A DNA stretch of 64,000 nt, taken from positions 1 through 64,000 of the forward strand of contig JAMOTA010000044.1 in assembly GCA_027068435.1 (NCBI GenBank). Reading direction: 5' to 3'. Of the stretch, positions 54,079-62,415 are shown one piece after another. The position numbers were made by a program, and so were the translations under genes. Positions within the stretch are counted from its first letter, which is position 1; each line of letters opens with the position of its first letter. Under the pieces are notes generated by a model. The model did not search any database and was not told where the DNA came from. It was given only the letters and a program-made list of their open reading frames with translations. Source of the stretch: Sulfurovum sp. (lineage in GTDB: Bacteria; Campylobacterota; Campylobacteria; Campylobacterales; Sulfurovaceae).

Positions 54079-55075
54079 GATTTTAAGGGCAACACATGAT
54101 GGGGTGTTGAGTATTGATGGAAATGAATTAAGTGTAGCTGTACTTGAAGATGGTACAAGAGTGATAACACATAGTGCAGTATTTAATGCACTGGGGAGAG
54201 AAGCAAGAGGGAATAGTCGTGTGGTCAATATCCCTGCTTTTATGGATGCAAAAAACTTACAAAGCCTTATAGATGGGACTTTGAGAGACAAGATCAGTAA
54301 AGTAGAATATATTGGTCTGAATGGGAAAAATCAATCTGGTTATGATGCAACAATTTTGCCATTGGTTTGTGATTTATATCTAAAAGCTAGAGAACTAGGA
54401 GTAATTAAACAGAAGAGTCAACTAGAAACAGCACAAAAAGCAGAAATATTGGTGCGTTCATTAGCTAAAATTGGTATAACAGCACTTGTTGATGAGGCAA
54501 CGGGGTATCAGTATAATAGGGAAAGATTCGAATTACAGAAGATTTTAAAATCTTACATATCAGAAGAAATATTAAAGTGGCAATTAACATTTACTGATGA
54601 ATTTTATAGAGAGATTTACAGACTATGGGGCTTACCATTTACACCAAAGACTATAAAAAGAAAGCCTTCGTTTATTGGTGGTATTACTACAAAATATGTA
54701 TATGACATGTTGCCTGATGGAGTTTTACATAAGATTAAGGAAAATACTCCAAAATCAAAAAAAGGTCATTGGAAATATAAATTTCATCAATCCTTAACCC
54801 CAGAGATAGGTAGAGAACATCTAAAAAAGCAGATTATAGAAACTACACTACTTATGTCTATATCAAAAAATAAGGAAGAGTTTAAAAAGCTCTTCAGGAA
54901 TAAATATGGTAAATACATACAATTAGAAATGGAATTTTTAAACGATGACAAAGATAATAGAGACAAGGAACTCTCCTCCTACAATAAGAGCTTAGTAAAA
55001 ACCCTAAACTTCAATCCTAACGCACCAAAAGAAGAATCAAAGCCAAAGAAAAAGACAGCACCTAAGCTATTCTAA
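54071..55075 (+). CDS. P63C-domain protein, phage antirepressor-like
   Basis: 334 residues with the P63C pattern: ATHDGVLSIDGNELSVAVLEDG near the N-terminus, ITHSAVFNALGREARGNSRV, and the C-terminal P63C domain (about 165-270: LTFTDEFYREIYRLWGLPF, KPSFIGGITTKYVYDMLPDG). Such proteins occur in phages and mobile elements as antirepressors or DNA-binding accessory proteins. RBS AAAGGA and ATG lie inside the last codons of the IS1595 relic, so the relic supplies its translation start. C-terminal tail is Lys/Pro-rich. Confidence 0.85.
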   Translation: MGKILRATHDGVLSIDGNELSVAVLEDGTRVITHSAVFNALGREARGNSRVVNIPAFMDAKNLQSLIDGTLRDKISKVEYIGLNGKNQSGYDATILPLVCDLYLKARELGVIKQKSQLETAQKAEILVRSLAKIGITALVDEATGYQYNRERFELQKILKSYISEEILKWQLTFTDEFYREIYRLWGLPFTPKTIKRKPSFIGGITTKYVYDMLPDGVLHKIKENTPKSKKGHWKYKFHQSLTPEIGREHLKKQIIETTLLMSISKNKEEFKKLFRNKYGKYIQLEMEFLNDDKDNRDKELSSYNKSLVKTLNFNPNAPKEESKPKKKTAPKLF

Positions 55076-55524
55076 CTAAGCCTTTTTGAAAGGTTTGGTT
55101 ATTCGTAGCAAGTGGTTTAATTTTAAATAGTGTAACTTTGTATATAGTTACCCAAATATATTTAAAATAGGTATAACAGAACATTGAAATTTAAAAGTTA
55201 CTTATGTAAAGTATTAACCTAAATTATGCAATAAAACACAAAAAGAATCTATGCATAGTGTTAACTTAATTAAAAATATACACAACAAGGGATGTTCCTA
55301 AGTTTATTGTATATTCAATGCCTAAGCCAAAGAAACTTTGGGATAATATAGAACAATCAAAAAAGTAATTAATCTTAATACATACTAGTAATGATGAAAA
55401 TATGTCTTGTAAGATATTTTTTTATTATGTACGTATTAATTACTGATATTCTTCCTGTATATTTAGGGAATAGTAAAATTGTTAGGCAAAATAAAAGCTT
55501 ATATTTATAAGCAAGGATTGTACC
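55076..55524. other. 449-bp gene-free AT-rich stretch
   Basis: No convincing gene. A short CCTTT-TTG-AAAGG stem lies just after the P63C stop. A 22-codon tail-like frame (FIVYSMPKPKKLWDNIEQ and stop near 55309-55368) may be a gene fragment of unknown origin. Just before the next gene, GCTTATA and TATAAGC form a stem (55497-55512). Confidence 0.6.
55497..55512. promoter_or_regulatory. Palindrome directly before an RBS
   Basis: GCTTATATTTATAAGC is a 7-bp stem with a TT loop that ends right before AAGGA, the RBS of the secreted-protein gene starting at 55525. It could be an operator or influence RBS access. Confidence 0.35.
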
Positions 55525-56142
55525 ATGTTAGTTCCTTTATTAAAAAATGTAATAATATTATTATTACTATGTAATATTTCAATATTATCTGCATCTGACT
55601 TTACAATTAGTTCAAAAGATGATATATGGACACAAATACAACTTCATGGTCAAAATGAAGTTTGTAATATTTCTGTTCGGGATTTTCAAATTCATGGAAA
55701 TCAAATTTTAATAGATGATAAAAACTGTGTCTCTATGATAAATTCTAAAAAACAATCCATCATCTGTACAAAGAAAAAAACAATATGTAAATTAGATGAT
55801 GAAATACTTAATTTTACTATGGGCATATCTACACCAAGTAGAGCTATATATAGAAAAAATATCTTTACTACTACAAAAGGAACACCATTCAAGTCTTCAG
55901 TAAATAAGCATGGAGCAGTACTAAAATCAAAAAGTTTTACAATTTATTTAGGAAAAGATTGTGATGTATCCTCTCCTCAGTTTGGAAAAGGTACATGGGA
56001 GCAAAATAATAATAATTTCAATATTACATTCTCTACTGGTAAAATAGTAAGTTTTGCAAATACTAAAGCACCAATAAAACAATGTTCAACAAATTCCAAT
56101 AATACAGTAAAATTAAATAGTAAGAAAAAAATCATTCTCTAA
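55525..56142 (+). CDS. Secreted protein of unknown function, N-terminal half of a probable frameshifted gene
   Basis: 205 codons. Signal peptide (LLKNVIILLLLCNISILSAS), then strand-rich sequence with Cys at about 49, 68, 80, 86, 150 (NEVCNISVRDFQIHG, IICTKKKTICKLDDEI, LGKDCDVSS). I do not recognise the family. The frame ends just after a run of seven A (56125-56131); removing one A joins it to the ORF at 56174 to give about 341 residues. So this is either a sequencing/replication frameshift, a phase-variable gene, or two genes. AAGGA lies 7 bp before the ATG. Confidence 0.55.
   Translation: MLVPLLKNVIILLLLCNISILSASDFTISSKDDIWTQIQLHGQNEVCNISVRDFQIHGNQILIDDKNCVSMINSKKQSIICTKKKTICKLDDEILNFTMGISTPSRAIYRKNIFTTTKGTPFKSSVNKHGAVLKSKSFTIYLGKDCDVSSPQFGKGTWEQNNNNFNITFSTGKIVSFANTKAPIKQCSTNSNNTVKLNSKKKIIL
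56125..56131 (+). repeat. A7 tract at the frame break
   Basis: Seven consecutive A in GAAAAAAATC, where the frame of 55525-56142 and that of 56174-56551 meet; one base fewer restores one continuous frame. Confidence 0.8.
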
Positions 56143-56173
56143 AGTATATTTTGATGATTTATCTATTTTTCCA

Positions 56174-56551
56174 ATGGACTACTATAATAAAAATATAGAA
56201 ATAGAATGTGGTCTACGAGAAACACAAGTTAGTTATTTGGGTAGAGGAGAAGTTACAAAGGTAACAGACGCATTTATGGTTGATTCTTATTGTAAACTTC
56301 GAACAGCTATTAAAGGTAATACGCATAAAAAAGATTCTTCAAAATTACTACTTCTAATCTTAAATACATCTGACGGAGAAGGAAAAATTTTAGCAAAAAA
56401 AATCCAGCATAATACAGATAAGATGTTTATATTTAAAGGTATTTTTAAAAGAGCTGATAATATTTTCTTCTTATATCCTACCTTAGTTATTATTGATGTA
56501 CAAATTATAGGAAAGGCACCAGCTACTGAATTTTCAGACTTATTTAGATAA
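56174..56551 (+). CDS. Probable C-terminal half of the frameshifted secreted protein
   Basis: 125 codons from the ATG, but the frame is open upstream to about 56116 and reads KKSFSKVYFDDLSIFPMDYY across the A7 tract. No RBS is evident before 56174, supporting continuation from the upstream half. The domain looks like a compact strand-rich (OB-like) fold: DDLSIFPMDYYNKNIEIECG, SYCKLRTAIKGNTHKK, YPTLVIIDVQIIG. Function unknown. Confidence 0.5.
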   Translation: MDYYNKNIEIECGLRETQVSYLGRGEVTKVTDAFMVDSYCKLRTAIKGNTHKKDSSKLLLLILNTSDGEGKILAKKIQHNTDKMFIFKGIFKRADNIFFLYPTLVIIDVQIIGKAPATEFSDLFR

Positions 56552-56822
56552 TAAATTATACTAGTAAAAGAGTGCTTAAAATATCACTTCCTACAAAAAG
56601 AAGAGCTTGGATGGATGGGCTATTTGAAAATATAAAACAGTGTCAAATACCTTTTAAATATACCTGATTTTTATCTTTTTTTAGGTAAAAATTAGAACTA
56701 TTTATAGATTCTTTTTATGTTATTGGGTTTCTATATATAATTTAGGTTAGACCAATGCAAGAACTTAAAAAAATTATATGATAAAGGTGGATAAATCCAC
56801 CCTACGGTATTTTATTTAGCTC
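56552..56822. other. Gene-free gap with a REP-like hairpin
   Basis: No gene seen. A short frame near 56573-56664 (ISLPTKRRAWMDGLFENI) may be a gene fragment. A hairpin of the CGTAGGGTGG type lies at 56786-56806. Confidence 0.5.
56786..56806. repeat. REP-like hairpin GGTGGATAAATCCACC + CTACG
   Basis: GGTGGAT and ATCCACC pair perfectly around AA, followed by CTACG; on the other strand this reads CGTAGGGTGGATTTATCCACC-like. The form CGTAGGGTGGxxx is a common dispersed palindrome in many proteobacterial genomes. It sits 17 bp after the pbpC stop on the minus strand. Single copy in this window. Confidence 0.5.
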
Positions 56823-59033
56823 TTATAACTCTTCAACTTCTATAGTGACACTTCTCATTTTAGCCCCTTGGTCAAGACAGTTTATTTGGTGTCTTCCTTG
56901 GCTAAAGTAGCGGTAGTATTTCTCTCCTGATATACTACGAAAAGGTGATTCATTGTCTATAAGCCAATAAATCGTAGCGTTATCTTCAAAAGAGAAACAT
57001 TGTAGTGAAATCTTTTTTAAGTACTGAGGAAGCAGTCTGTTTTGTAGGTATGTTTGTTTATCTACAGGGTTACTTATAAGGGGGTTATACTGCTTCCACT
57101 CCTTGTAACACGTATGGTTTTGTAAAGCTGACATTGAGTTAACCATACCCTCTTCAAGCATCTTAACAAGTACCTCAGCACGTAACAACTTACAAGAAGT
57201 ATGAAGCTTTACCCCCTCTATAACCTCATCTTTTACCTGACTCTTACACTCTCCTACTTGTATAACATCTTGACATATCTTTTTACTAACCACACCTTTT
57301 GGTTTTTTAAAATGCTCTTTGGGCTGAAGCAGTTTAAAAATAGCATGAAGCGTAGGAGAAGCAGCTTCAAGACCTGTCATACGCTTTGCATTTTTCCCTT
57401 CTCTTTTTTTACTCTTTGTTCTGTTGAAGTTACCATACCACACGGCTACGGTGTATTCGGGTGTGTACCCTACACAAAGCAAATCTTTTGCATGTGCAGA
57501 AGTTCCTGTTTTAAAAGCAACGCTAGGTACATCTTTCATATACTCCCATGAGCTACTAAAAGCATCTCTAGGTGCATCTACTAGCATCTTACTCACAAGG
57601 TATGAAGCTTCTTTACTAAGTACTTTCTTTGCTTTTATGTCTCTCTCTTCTAACAGATATGAAGCCTTACTATAGACTCCACCATTTGCAAGCATCGCAA
57701 AAAGTTCTGCAATATTTTTTAACGTTATGCCACACCCTCCAAGTGTTAAAGACAAACCATAATACCCTTTAGAACGGTTTATAGACTTTATATCTGCATT
57801 TTTAAGTACACTATAGAGTGATGCCTCTTCAAGCAGACGCTCAAGCTCAACAGCAGGAATGTTCAGCGAAAACTGCAACGCCTCTTTTGCAGTCACCTCT
57901 CCAAGGAAGCGTTTACTGTAGTTTAAAGGTTTATATCCTCCCATATAAAGTGGCAAATCATAAAGCTTTTTAAGCGGTGTTATCAACCCTTTTTCAAGTG
58001 CTTTAGCATAGACAAAAGGCTTGAGCGTAGAGCCTGGACTAAAAAGAGCCATAAGACCATCTATTTGACCACCATGCTGTTTATCTTCAAAACCTTGAGA
58101 GCCTACATAGGCAAGTATCTTCATTGTTTTGTTGTCTATAACTATGGCTGAACCGTTGTAAATCTGCAACTTCTTTAACGCTTTGACTCTTTGGCTAACG
58201 AGCGTTTGCACTCTCTGTTGTAGTTGAAGCTCAATACTCGTATGCACCCTCCCACCCGCTTTAAATTTACGGCTAAGATGAGGAGCAAAATGAGGTAAAT
58301 CTCTTCTTTTAGGGCTAAGCTTCTCTCTTTTAGCTCGACTATAGACTTCTTGCGTAATATTGTGGTTGTTATACATACTCAAAAGTACTTTTTTCTTAAG
58401 TGACTCTACTCTGTTTAAAACTTTAGGTGTATTGAGATTTGGATTTTTAGGTATGGAGACAAGATAGGCTACTTGGGCTACAGAGAGTGCATCAACATCG
58501 ACACCAAAATAGACAAACGAAGCCGAAGCAAACCCCTCTACATTTCCCCCATAAGGAGCATTATTGAGATACAGAGTCAAGATACTCTCCTTAGAGTAAC
58601 TATACTCCAACTGTAGAGCCATAAAAAGTTCTATACACTTGTTTCGTAATGTTCTAGGCTTACGGTGCATCATACGAGCCAATTGCATGGTAAGCGTAGA
58701 AGCACCTATGAGATGTCTGTTACGCAAGTTAAACCACAACGCCCTTACTACAGAAAAAGGGTTCACCCCCAAATGTTCATAAAAGTATTTATCTTCATAA
58801 CTCAAAAGTGCTTGTTTCATCTCTTTTGTGATTTCACTACGCTCTAAAGGCATACGCAAAAACCCATCTTCACTCAAATGCACCCTCAAAAGCTTATGGT
58901 TTCTGTCATAAACAAGTGTAGACCTTGGTTTAAAAAGACGTTTTGTATCTAGTGGAAACAGTTCATTTAAAAGAAAAAAAGATAAAACACTCACTACTAA
59001 AAAGAGTAAAACTATTTTAATGCTTTTTATCAT
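56823..59033 (-). CDS. pbpC: Penicillin-binding protein 1C
   Basis: 736 residues. Membrane anchor (about 5-27), GT51 glycosyltransferase domain (SYEDKYFYEHLGVNPFSVV with catalytic Glu), transpeptidase domain with SPGSTLKPF (SxxK Ser), SLNIPAVE (SxN) and FKTGTSAHAKD (KTG), and a C-terminal BiPBP_C-type domain (about 640-736, ATIYWLIDNESPF). A bifunctional peptidoglycan synthase. It overlaps the cca gene by 17 bp and is translationally coupled to it. Confidence 0.94.
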   Translation of the reverse strand: MIKSIKIVLLFLVVSVLSFFLLNELFPLDTKRLFKPRSTLVYDRNHKLLRVHLSEDGFLRMPLERSEITKEMKQALLSYEDKYFYEHLGVNPFSVVRALWFNLRNRHLIGASTLTMQLARMMHRKPRTLRNKCIELFMALQLEYSYSKESILTLYLNNAPYGGNVEGFASASFVYFGVDVDALSVAQVAYLVSIPKNPNLNTPKVLNRVESLKKKVLLSMYNNHNITQEVYSRAKREKLSPKRRDLPHFAPHLSRKFKAGGRVHTSIELQLQQRVQTLVSQRVKALKKLQIYNGSAIVIDNKTMKILAYVGSQGFEDKQHGGQIDGLMALFSPGSTLKPFVYAKALEKGLITPLKKLYDLPLYMGGYKPLNYSKRFLGEVTAKEALQFSLNIPAVELERLLEEASLYSVLKNADIKSINRSKGYYGLSLTLGGCGITLKNIAELFAMLANGGVYSKASYLLEERDIKAKKVLSKEASYLVSKMLVDAPRDAFSSSWEYMKDVPSVAFKTGTSAHAKDLLCVGYTPEYTVAVWYGNFNRTKSKKREGKNAKRMTGLEAASPTLHAIFKLLQPKEHFKKPKGVVSKKICQDVIQVGECKSQVKDEVIEGVKLHTSCKLLRAEVLVKMLEEGMVNSMSALQNHTCYKEWKQYNPLISNPVDKQTYLQNRLLPQYLKKISLQCFSFEDNATIYWLIDNESPFRSISGEKYYRYFSQGRHQINCLDQGAKMRSVTIEVEEL

Positions 59034-60408
59034 TTACCACATCTTTTAGATACCTCAATGCATCTTCTTTAAAGTTTAGAACCCCCTCAAGTTGTAAAGC
59101 ATACACTTCATCTAAAATGGTTTTAAACTTAGGAGAGGGCTTTAACCCTAGAGCGATAAGGTCACGCCCTTGTAGTAGGTTCTCTAAGGGTTTCTCTTTT
59201 ACCTTTAGCTCTTTTGCTCTCTCTAGTAGCCACTCTCCTGCATGGTAAACTCCTGCTAAAGACTCTTTAGTCGTACGTCCTAAAAAGTCTGCCTTTGCTA
59301 CTACTGTTAACTCCTCTATGTTTACTTTAGTGGCTAACCTTCGTATGGCAGAGGCTTTGGCTTTTGCTGTGTAAAACTGTGAGGGTTTTAAGTGGTGTGC
59401 GACTAGAGGTAAAATACTCTCTATAAAGTCGTGTTCATTCGTAAGCCTATACATAAACGTTTTTGTAAGCTCTACCCCTGCTTGTTCATGCCCAGTAGAA
59501 CGTATGCGTCCATCTTCATCTGTGGTGGTAGTGGTAGCTTTACCTAAGTCATGACAGAGGATAGCAAACATATATTTTAGATTTTGCTTTTCATCGTTAC
59601 CCAAGAGTACTACCATCTTGTCAACACACAGCATGGTATGCTTCCAAACATCCCCCTCAGGGTGCCATTTTACTGACTGAGGTATCTCTTTAAGTACCCC
59701 AAGTTCAGGAAAGTACTTTTCCAAAATGCCCAAGTCTTGCATAAGTGTAAAGCCCACAGAAGATTTAGGAGACTTAAGTAAAAGCTTTGTCCACTCTACA
59801 TACACCCTCTCTTTGGGTAGCTCTTCTAACATACCTTCTGCTACCATAGCTTGACACAACTGTAAAGTCTCATCGGCTAAAGTGTAACCAAACCTTGCAC
59901 AAAACTGTACGGCTCTGTAGACACGCAAAGGGTCTTCTACAAAAGTTTTATCTTCTATGTGTCTAAGTATTTTACTCTCCATGTCTTTACGTCCACCAAA
60001 GGGGTCTAAAAACTTTTGCGTCTCTACTTCGTACCCCATGGCATTTATGCTAAAGTCACGTCTAAGAGAAGCCTCTTTAAATGCTAAGTTACCATCTACA
60101 AACACATCAAAACCACGATGCCCCTGCCCTATTTTCTCCTCTTTACGAGGAAAAGAGAAATCATACTCCTCCCCCTCATAACAAAACTTTAACACACCAA
60201 AACTCTTACCCACAAGGTTAACAGAACCGTACTCTGAGAGTATCGCTTCAAGTTCCTCTATCTTCTCCAACCCATACACCTCTACATCATAGTCCTTAGA
60301 CGGCAGTTGCAAAAAATAGTCACGAACCAAACCACCCACCACCACAGCCTTAGCATGATGTTCATCAAGTGTAGCAGAAATAGTTTTCAATATATTGGGT
60401 ATTTTCAT
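59017..60408 (-). CDS. cca: CCA tRNA nucleotidyltransferase with HD domain
   Basis: 463 residues. Nucleotidyltransferase head with VVGGLVRDYFL and DYDVEVYG (catalytic DxD-type acids), RRDFSINAMGYEV, the arm DPLRVYRAVQFCARFGY, and a C-terminal HD domain (ILCHDLGKATTTT, STGHEQAGVELT). Adds or repairs CCA at tRNA 3' ends. Whether CCA-adding or only A-adding cannot be told by eye. First gene of the cca-pbpC pair; a poor RBS precedes the ATG. Confidence 0.92.
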   Translation of the reverse strand: MKIPNILKTISATLDEHHAKAVVVGGLVRDYFLQLPSKDYDVEVYGLEKIEELEAILSEYGSVNLVGKSFGVLKFCYEGEEYDFSFPRKEEKIGQGHRGFDVFVDGNLAFKEASLRRDFSINAMGYEVETQKFLDPFGGRKDMESKILRHIEDKTFVEDPLRVYRAVQFCARFGYTLADETLQLCQAMVAEGMLEELPKERVYVEWTKLLLKSPKSSVGFTLMQDLGILEKYFPELGVLKEIPQSVKWHPEGDVWKHTMLCVDKMVVLLGNDEKQNLKYMFAILCHDLGKATTTTTDEDGRIRSTGHEQAGVELTKTFMYRLTNEHDFIESILPLVAHHLKPSQFYTAKAKASAIRRLATKVNIEELTVVAKADFLGRTTKESLAGVYHAGEWLLERAKELKVKEKPLENLLQGRDLIALGLKPSPKFKTILDEVYALQLEGVLNFKEDALRYLKDVVNDKKH

Positions 60409-60608
60409 TACATATTGTAGCTAGTAGCCCCTTAACACCCTCATACTTTAAGGTTAAAGAGTTTTAGAACTTAGATAGTCCAAACATATAGTTTTAACTA
60501 AACATACATTATTAACAAACACTTTTCATGTTCTATGTAATAAGGGTTATAAAGGGGTTTATGCTAGAATGGGGTTTACTAAGTAGTTAGAATACAAAAG
60601 GAATATAA

Positions 60609-61637
60609 TTGCAATTTGTAACAATTGGTAATGAAATTATAATACAGCCAAATAATATAAAATTAAATGATATAAAAAATTCTTGCAAAATAAATATTAT
60701 GCAAAATTCAAATAAATTAAATATTGAATTTATTAAGCAAGAATTCAATTTATCAAATGAAGATTGGTCTTACATTAGTAAAGAAATATATGATGAACAC
60801 CTAAGTGATGCAAAAAGAAAACGAGAAGAGGATTTAGCTAATCCTAATATACACATTTGTGCAACAAGTAATGATGAAATATCAGATATTATACAAGTTA
60901 ATAATCAACTTTTTCAATATGCTTTATCGATGCCTACATTTTGTACAATGCATGAATTTAAAACTATAAAAGCATTCATAAATGACAAAAATAAAGTTAT
61001 AAATTATATTAAAAAAATTACTATGGAACCAGATATTAGAGCAGCTCAACAAATAGGTAGATTTGAAAAAATTCCACTATTTAAAGAATTCTCAAAAATA
61101 ATAAATGCTGGATTACTATCGTATTACAGAGGAAATTATATAAGTTCTTATATGACATTAGTCCCTGTAATAGAAGGAATAATACTAAGATGGTATGGCT
61201 ATCCAAATAATATAGGTACTAATAAACCATCATTTGATAAAGTTAAAAACTTTATTAAAAAGACATATCAAAGACAACCCATGCCATCAAATATATTATT
61301 TATGGAAGTACATTCAAAAATTGCTGATAAAATATTAAAAGAGCATTTTTTCAAGCCATCAACAGATGGTGATGCTTATGATAATTTTAATAGACATTTA
61401 GCCTTACATTTCTTAAATAACAATAAATTTGTTACAGAAGAAAATATCATGAGGCTATTTGTTTTACTAGATTTATTATCAGAAATATATATTTATGAAG
61501 AATACCATCAAGACCCAAGATTTAATTTAACAAATAAAGAAAGAAAAATGTATACTGATATTTATAGAAATACTATTTTAATGAGTCAACTTAATATAAA
61601 TGATTTTGAAAATAAATTAAATTTAAAGATGCATTAG
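60609..61637 (+). CDS. HEPN-like protein of unknown function
   Basis: 342 residues from a TTG with AAAGGAATATAA in front and TGCTAGAAT at about 60562 as -10. Helical throughout after residue 80. Near the C-terminus, FNRHLALHFLNNN contains Rx4H (R262 to H267), the catalytic pattern of HEPN RNases, followed by a helix LFVLLDLLSEIYIY. The N-terminal part (ICATSNDEISDIIQ) is unrecognised. Very AT-rich, placed in an accessory patch between cca and MazEF, so a defence role is a reasonable guess, not shown. Confidence 0.5.
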   Translation: MQFVTIGNEIIIQPNNIKLNDIKNSCKINIMQNSNKLNIEFIKQEFNLSNEDWSYISKEIYDEHLSDAKRKREEDLANPNIHICATSNDEISDIIQVNNQLFQYALSMPTFCTMHEFKTIKAFINDKNKVINYIKKITMEPDIRAAQQIGRFEKIPLFKEFSKIINAGLLSYYRGNYISSYMTLVPVIEGIILRWYGYPNNIGTNKPSFDKVKNFIKKTYQRQPMPSNILFMEVHSKIADKILKEHFFKPSTDGDAYDNFNRHLALHFLNNNKFVTEENIMRLFVLLDLLSEIYIYEEYHQDPRFNLTNKERKMYTDIYRNTILMSQLNINDFENKLNLKMH

Positions 61638-61708
61638 GACTTAATATTCTAACAAAACAGAGTATCCAATAAATTACTTAGCGGAAATTTATTGACTATC
61701 TTCGACCG

Positions 61709-61737
61709 TTGCTCTGAACGCTACGCATTTAGAGCAA
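61709..61737. terminator. 7-bp stem between the HEPN-like gene and MazEF
   Basis: TTGCTCT and AGAGCAA pair around a 15-base loop. No T-tract; could be a weak terminator or a relic. Confidence 0.3.
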
Positions 61738-61752
61738 TACTCCTATTATACA

Positions 61753-61781
61753 TTGACAGCCAATAAGATATATGATATACT
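61753..61781 (+). promoter_or_regulatory. Near-consensus sigma70 promoter of mazEF
   Basis: TTGACA (61753-61758), a 17-bp spacer and TATACT (61776-61781), 28 bp before the mazE ATG. A dyad-like GATATAT...ATATATC around 61768-61808 may be the autorepressor site. Confidence 0.75.
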
Positions 61782-61809
61782 TTGGATATACAAATATAAA
61801 GGATATATC

Positions 61810-62055
61810 ATGACTGCGACTATATCAAGTTGGGGTAATTCTCAAGGTTTAAGGTTTCCAAAAGATATAATGAAAGAATTACATTTATCAATTGGTGATA
61901 AGATGAAAGTTTTGATTGAAAATCAAAAAATTGTATTGGAACCAATAAGACAATCACGTGAAGTATATGATATTAATGATTTGATTAAAAAACTACCATC
62001 TGATTATAAAACTTATGAGGAATTTGATAATAAAACTGGATTAGAAGAATGGTAA
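61810..62055 (+). CDS. mazE: MazE/AbrB-type antitoxin
   Basis: The track start at 61753 is a TTG inside the promoter; the ATG at 61810 with AAAGGA 6 bp upstream gives 81 residues. N-terminal swapped-hairpin DNA-binding domain (ATISSWGNSQGLRFPKDIMK, IGDKMKVLIENQKIVLEP) followed by an acidic C-terminus (about 50-81) that blocks the toxin. It overlaps mazF by 7 bp. Confidence 0.92.
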   Translation: MTATISSWGNSQGLRFPKDIMKELHLSIGDKMKVLIENQKIVLEPIRQSREVYDINDLIKKLPSDYKTYEEFDNKTGLEEW

Positions 62056-62387
62056 AATATATTCCAGAACAAGGAGATATTGTAGCTTTAAGTTTTGACC
62101 CACAAAGTGGTCATAAACAAAAGGGGCGAAGACCTGCAATAATTATTAGTAATAAAATATTTAATCAACATATTGGTCTTGCTTTTGCATGTCCAATAAC
62201 AAATACAAAAAGAGATTTTCCTTTTCATATTGAAGTTAAAAGTGAAAATATTACTGGTTTTATTATGGGAGAACAGATGAAATCAATTGATTATAACTCA
62301 AGAAATATAAAATTTATTGAAAAAGCAAACCAAAAAACAGTAAATCAAATATTAGGCATAATTGATAGTATCATACAATCTAGCTAA
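62049..62387 (+). CDS. mazF: MazF/PemK-type endoribonuclease toxin
   Basis: 112 residues with the PemK fold pattern: GDIVALSFDPQSGHKQKGRRPAIIIS, FACPITNTKRDFPFHI and GEQMKSIDYNSRNIKF. These carry the conserved Arg and Thr of MazF RNases, which cut mRNA at short sequences. Overlap with mazE gives coupled expression. Typical length, so probably functional. Confidence 0.93.
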   Translation: MVKYIPEQGDIVALSFDPQSGHKQKGRRPAIIISNKIFNQHIGLAFACPITNTKRDFPFHIEVKSENITGFIMGEQMKSIDYNSRNIKFIEKANQKTVNQILGIIDSIIQSS

Positions 62388-62405
62388 AGTCACTACTCTA
62401 GCTAG
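62380..62405. terminator. Weak hairpin between convergent mazF and accD
   Basis: CTAGCTA and TAGCTAG pair across the mazF stop, between convergent genes. The arms are themselves nearly palindromic; there is no T-tract. Confidence 0.35.
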
Positions 62406-62415
62406 AGAATCTTAA

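Noticed and set aside
61753-61809. N-terminal 19 codons of the track ORF before mazE
   Set aside because: They cover the -35/-10 promoter and begin with TTG; the ATG at 61810 has the RBS and the MazE domain start.
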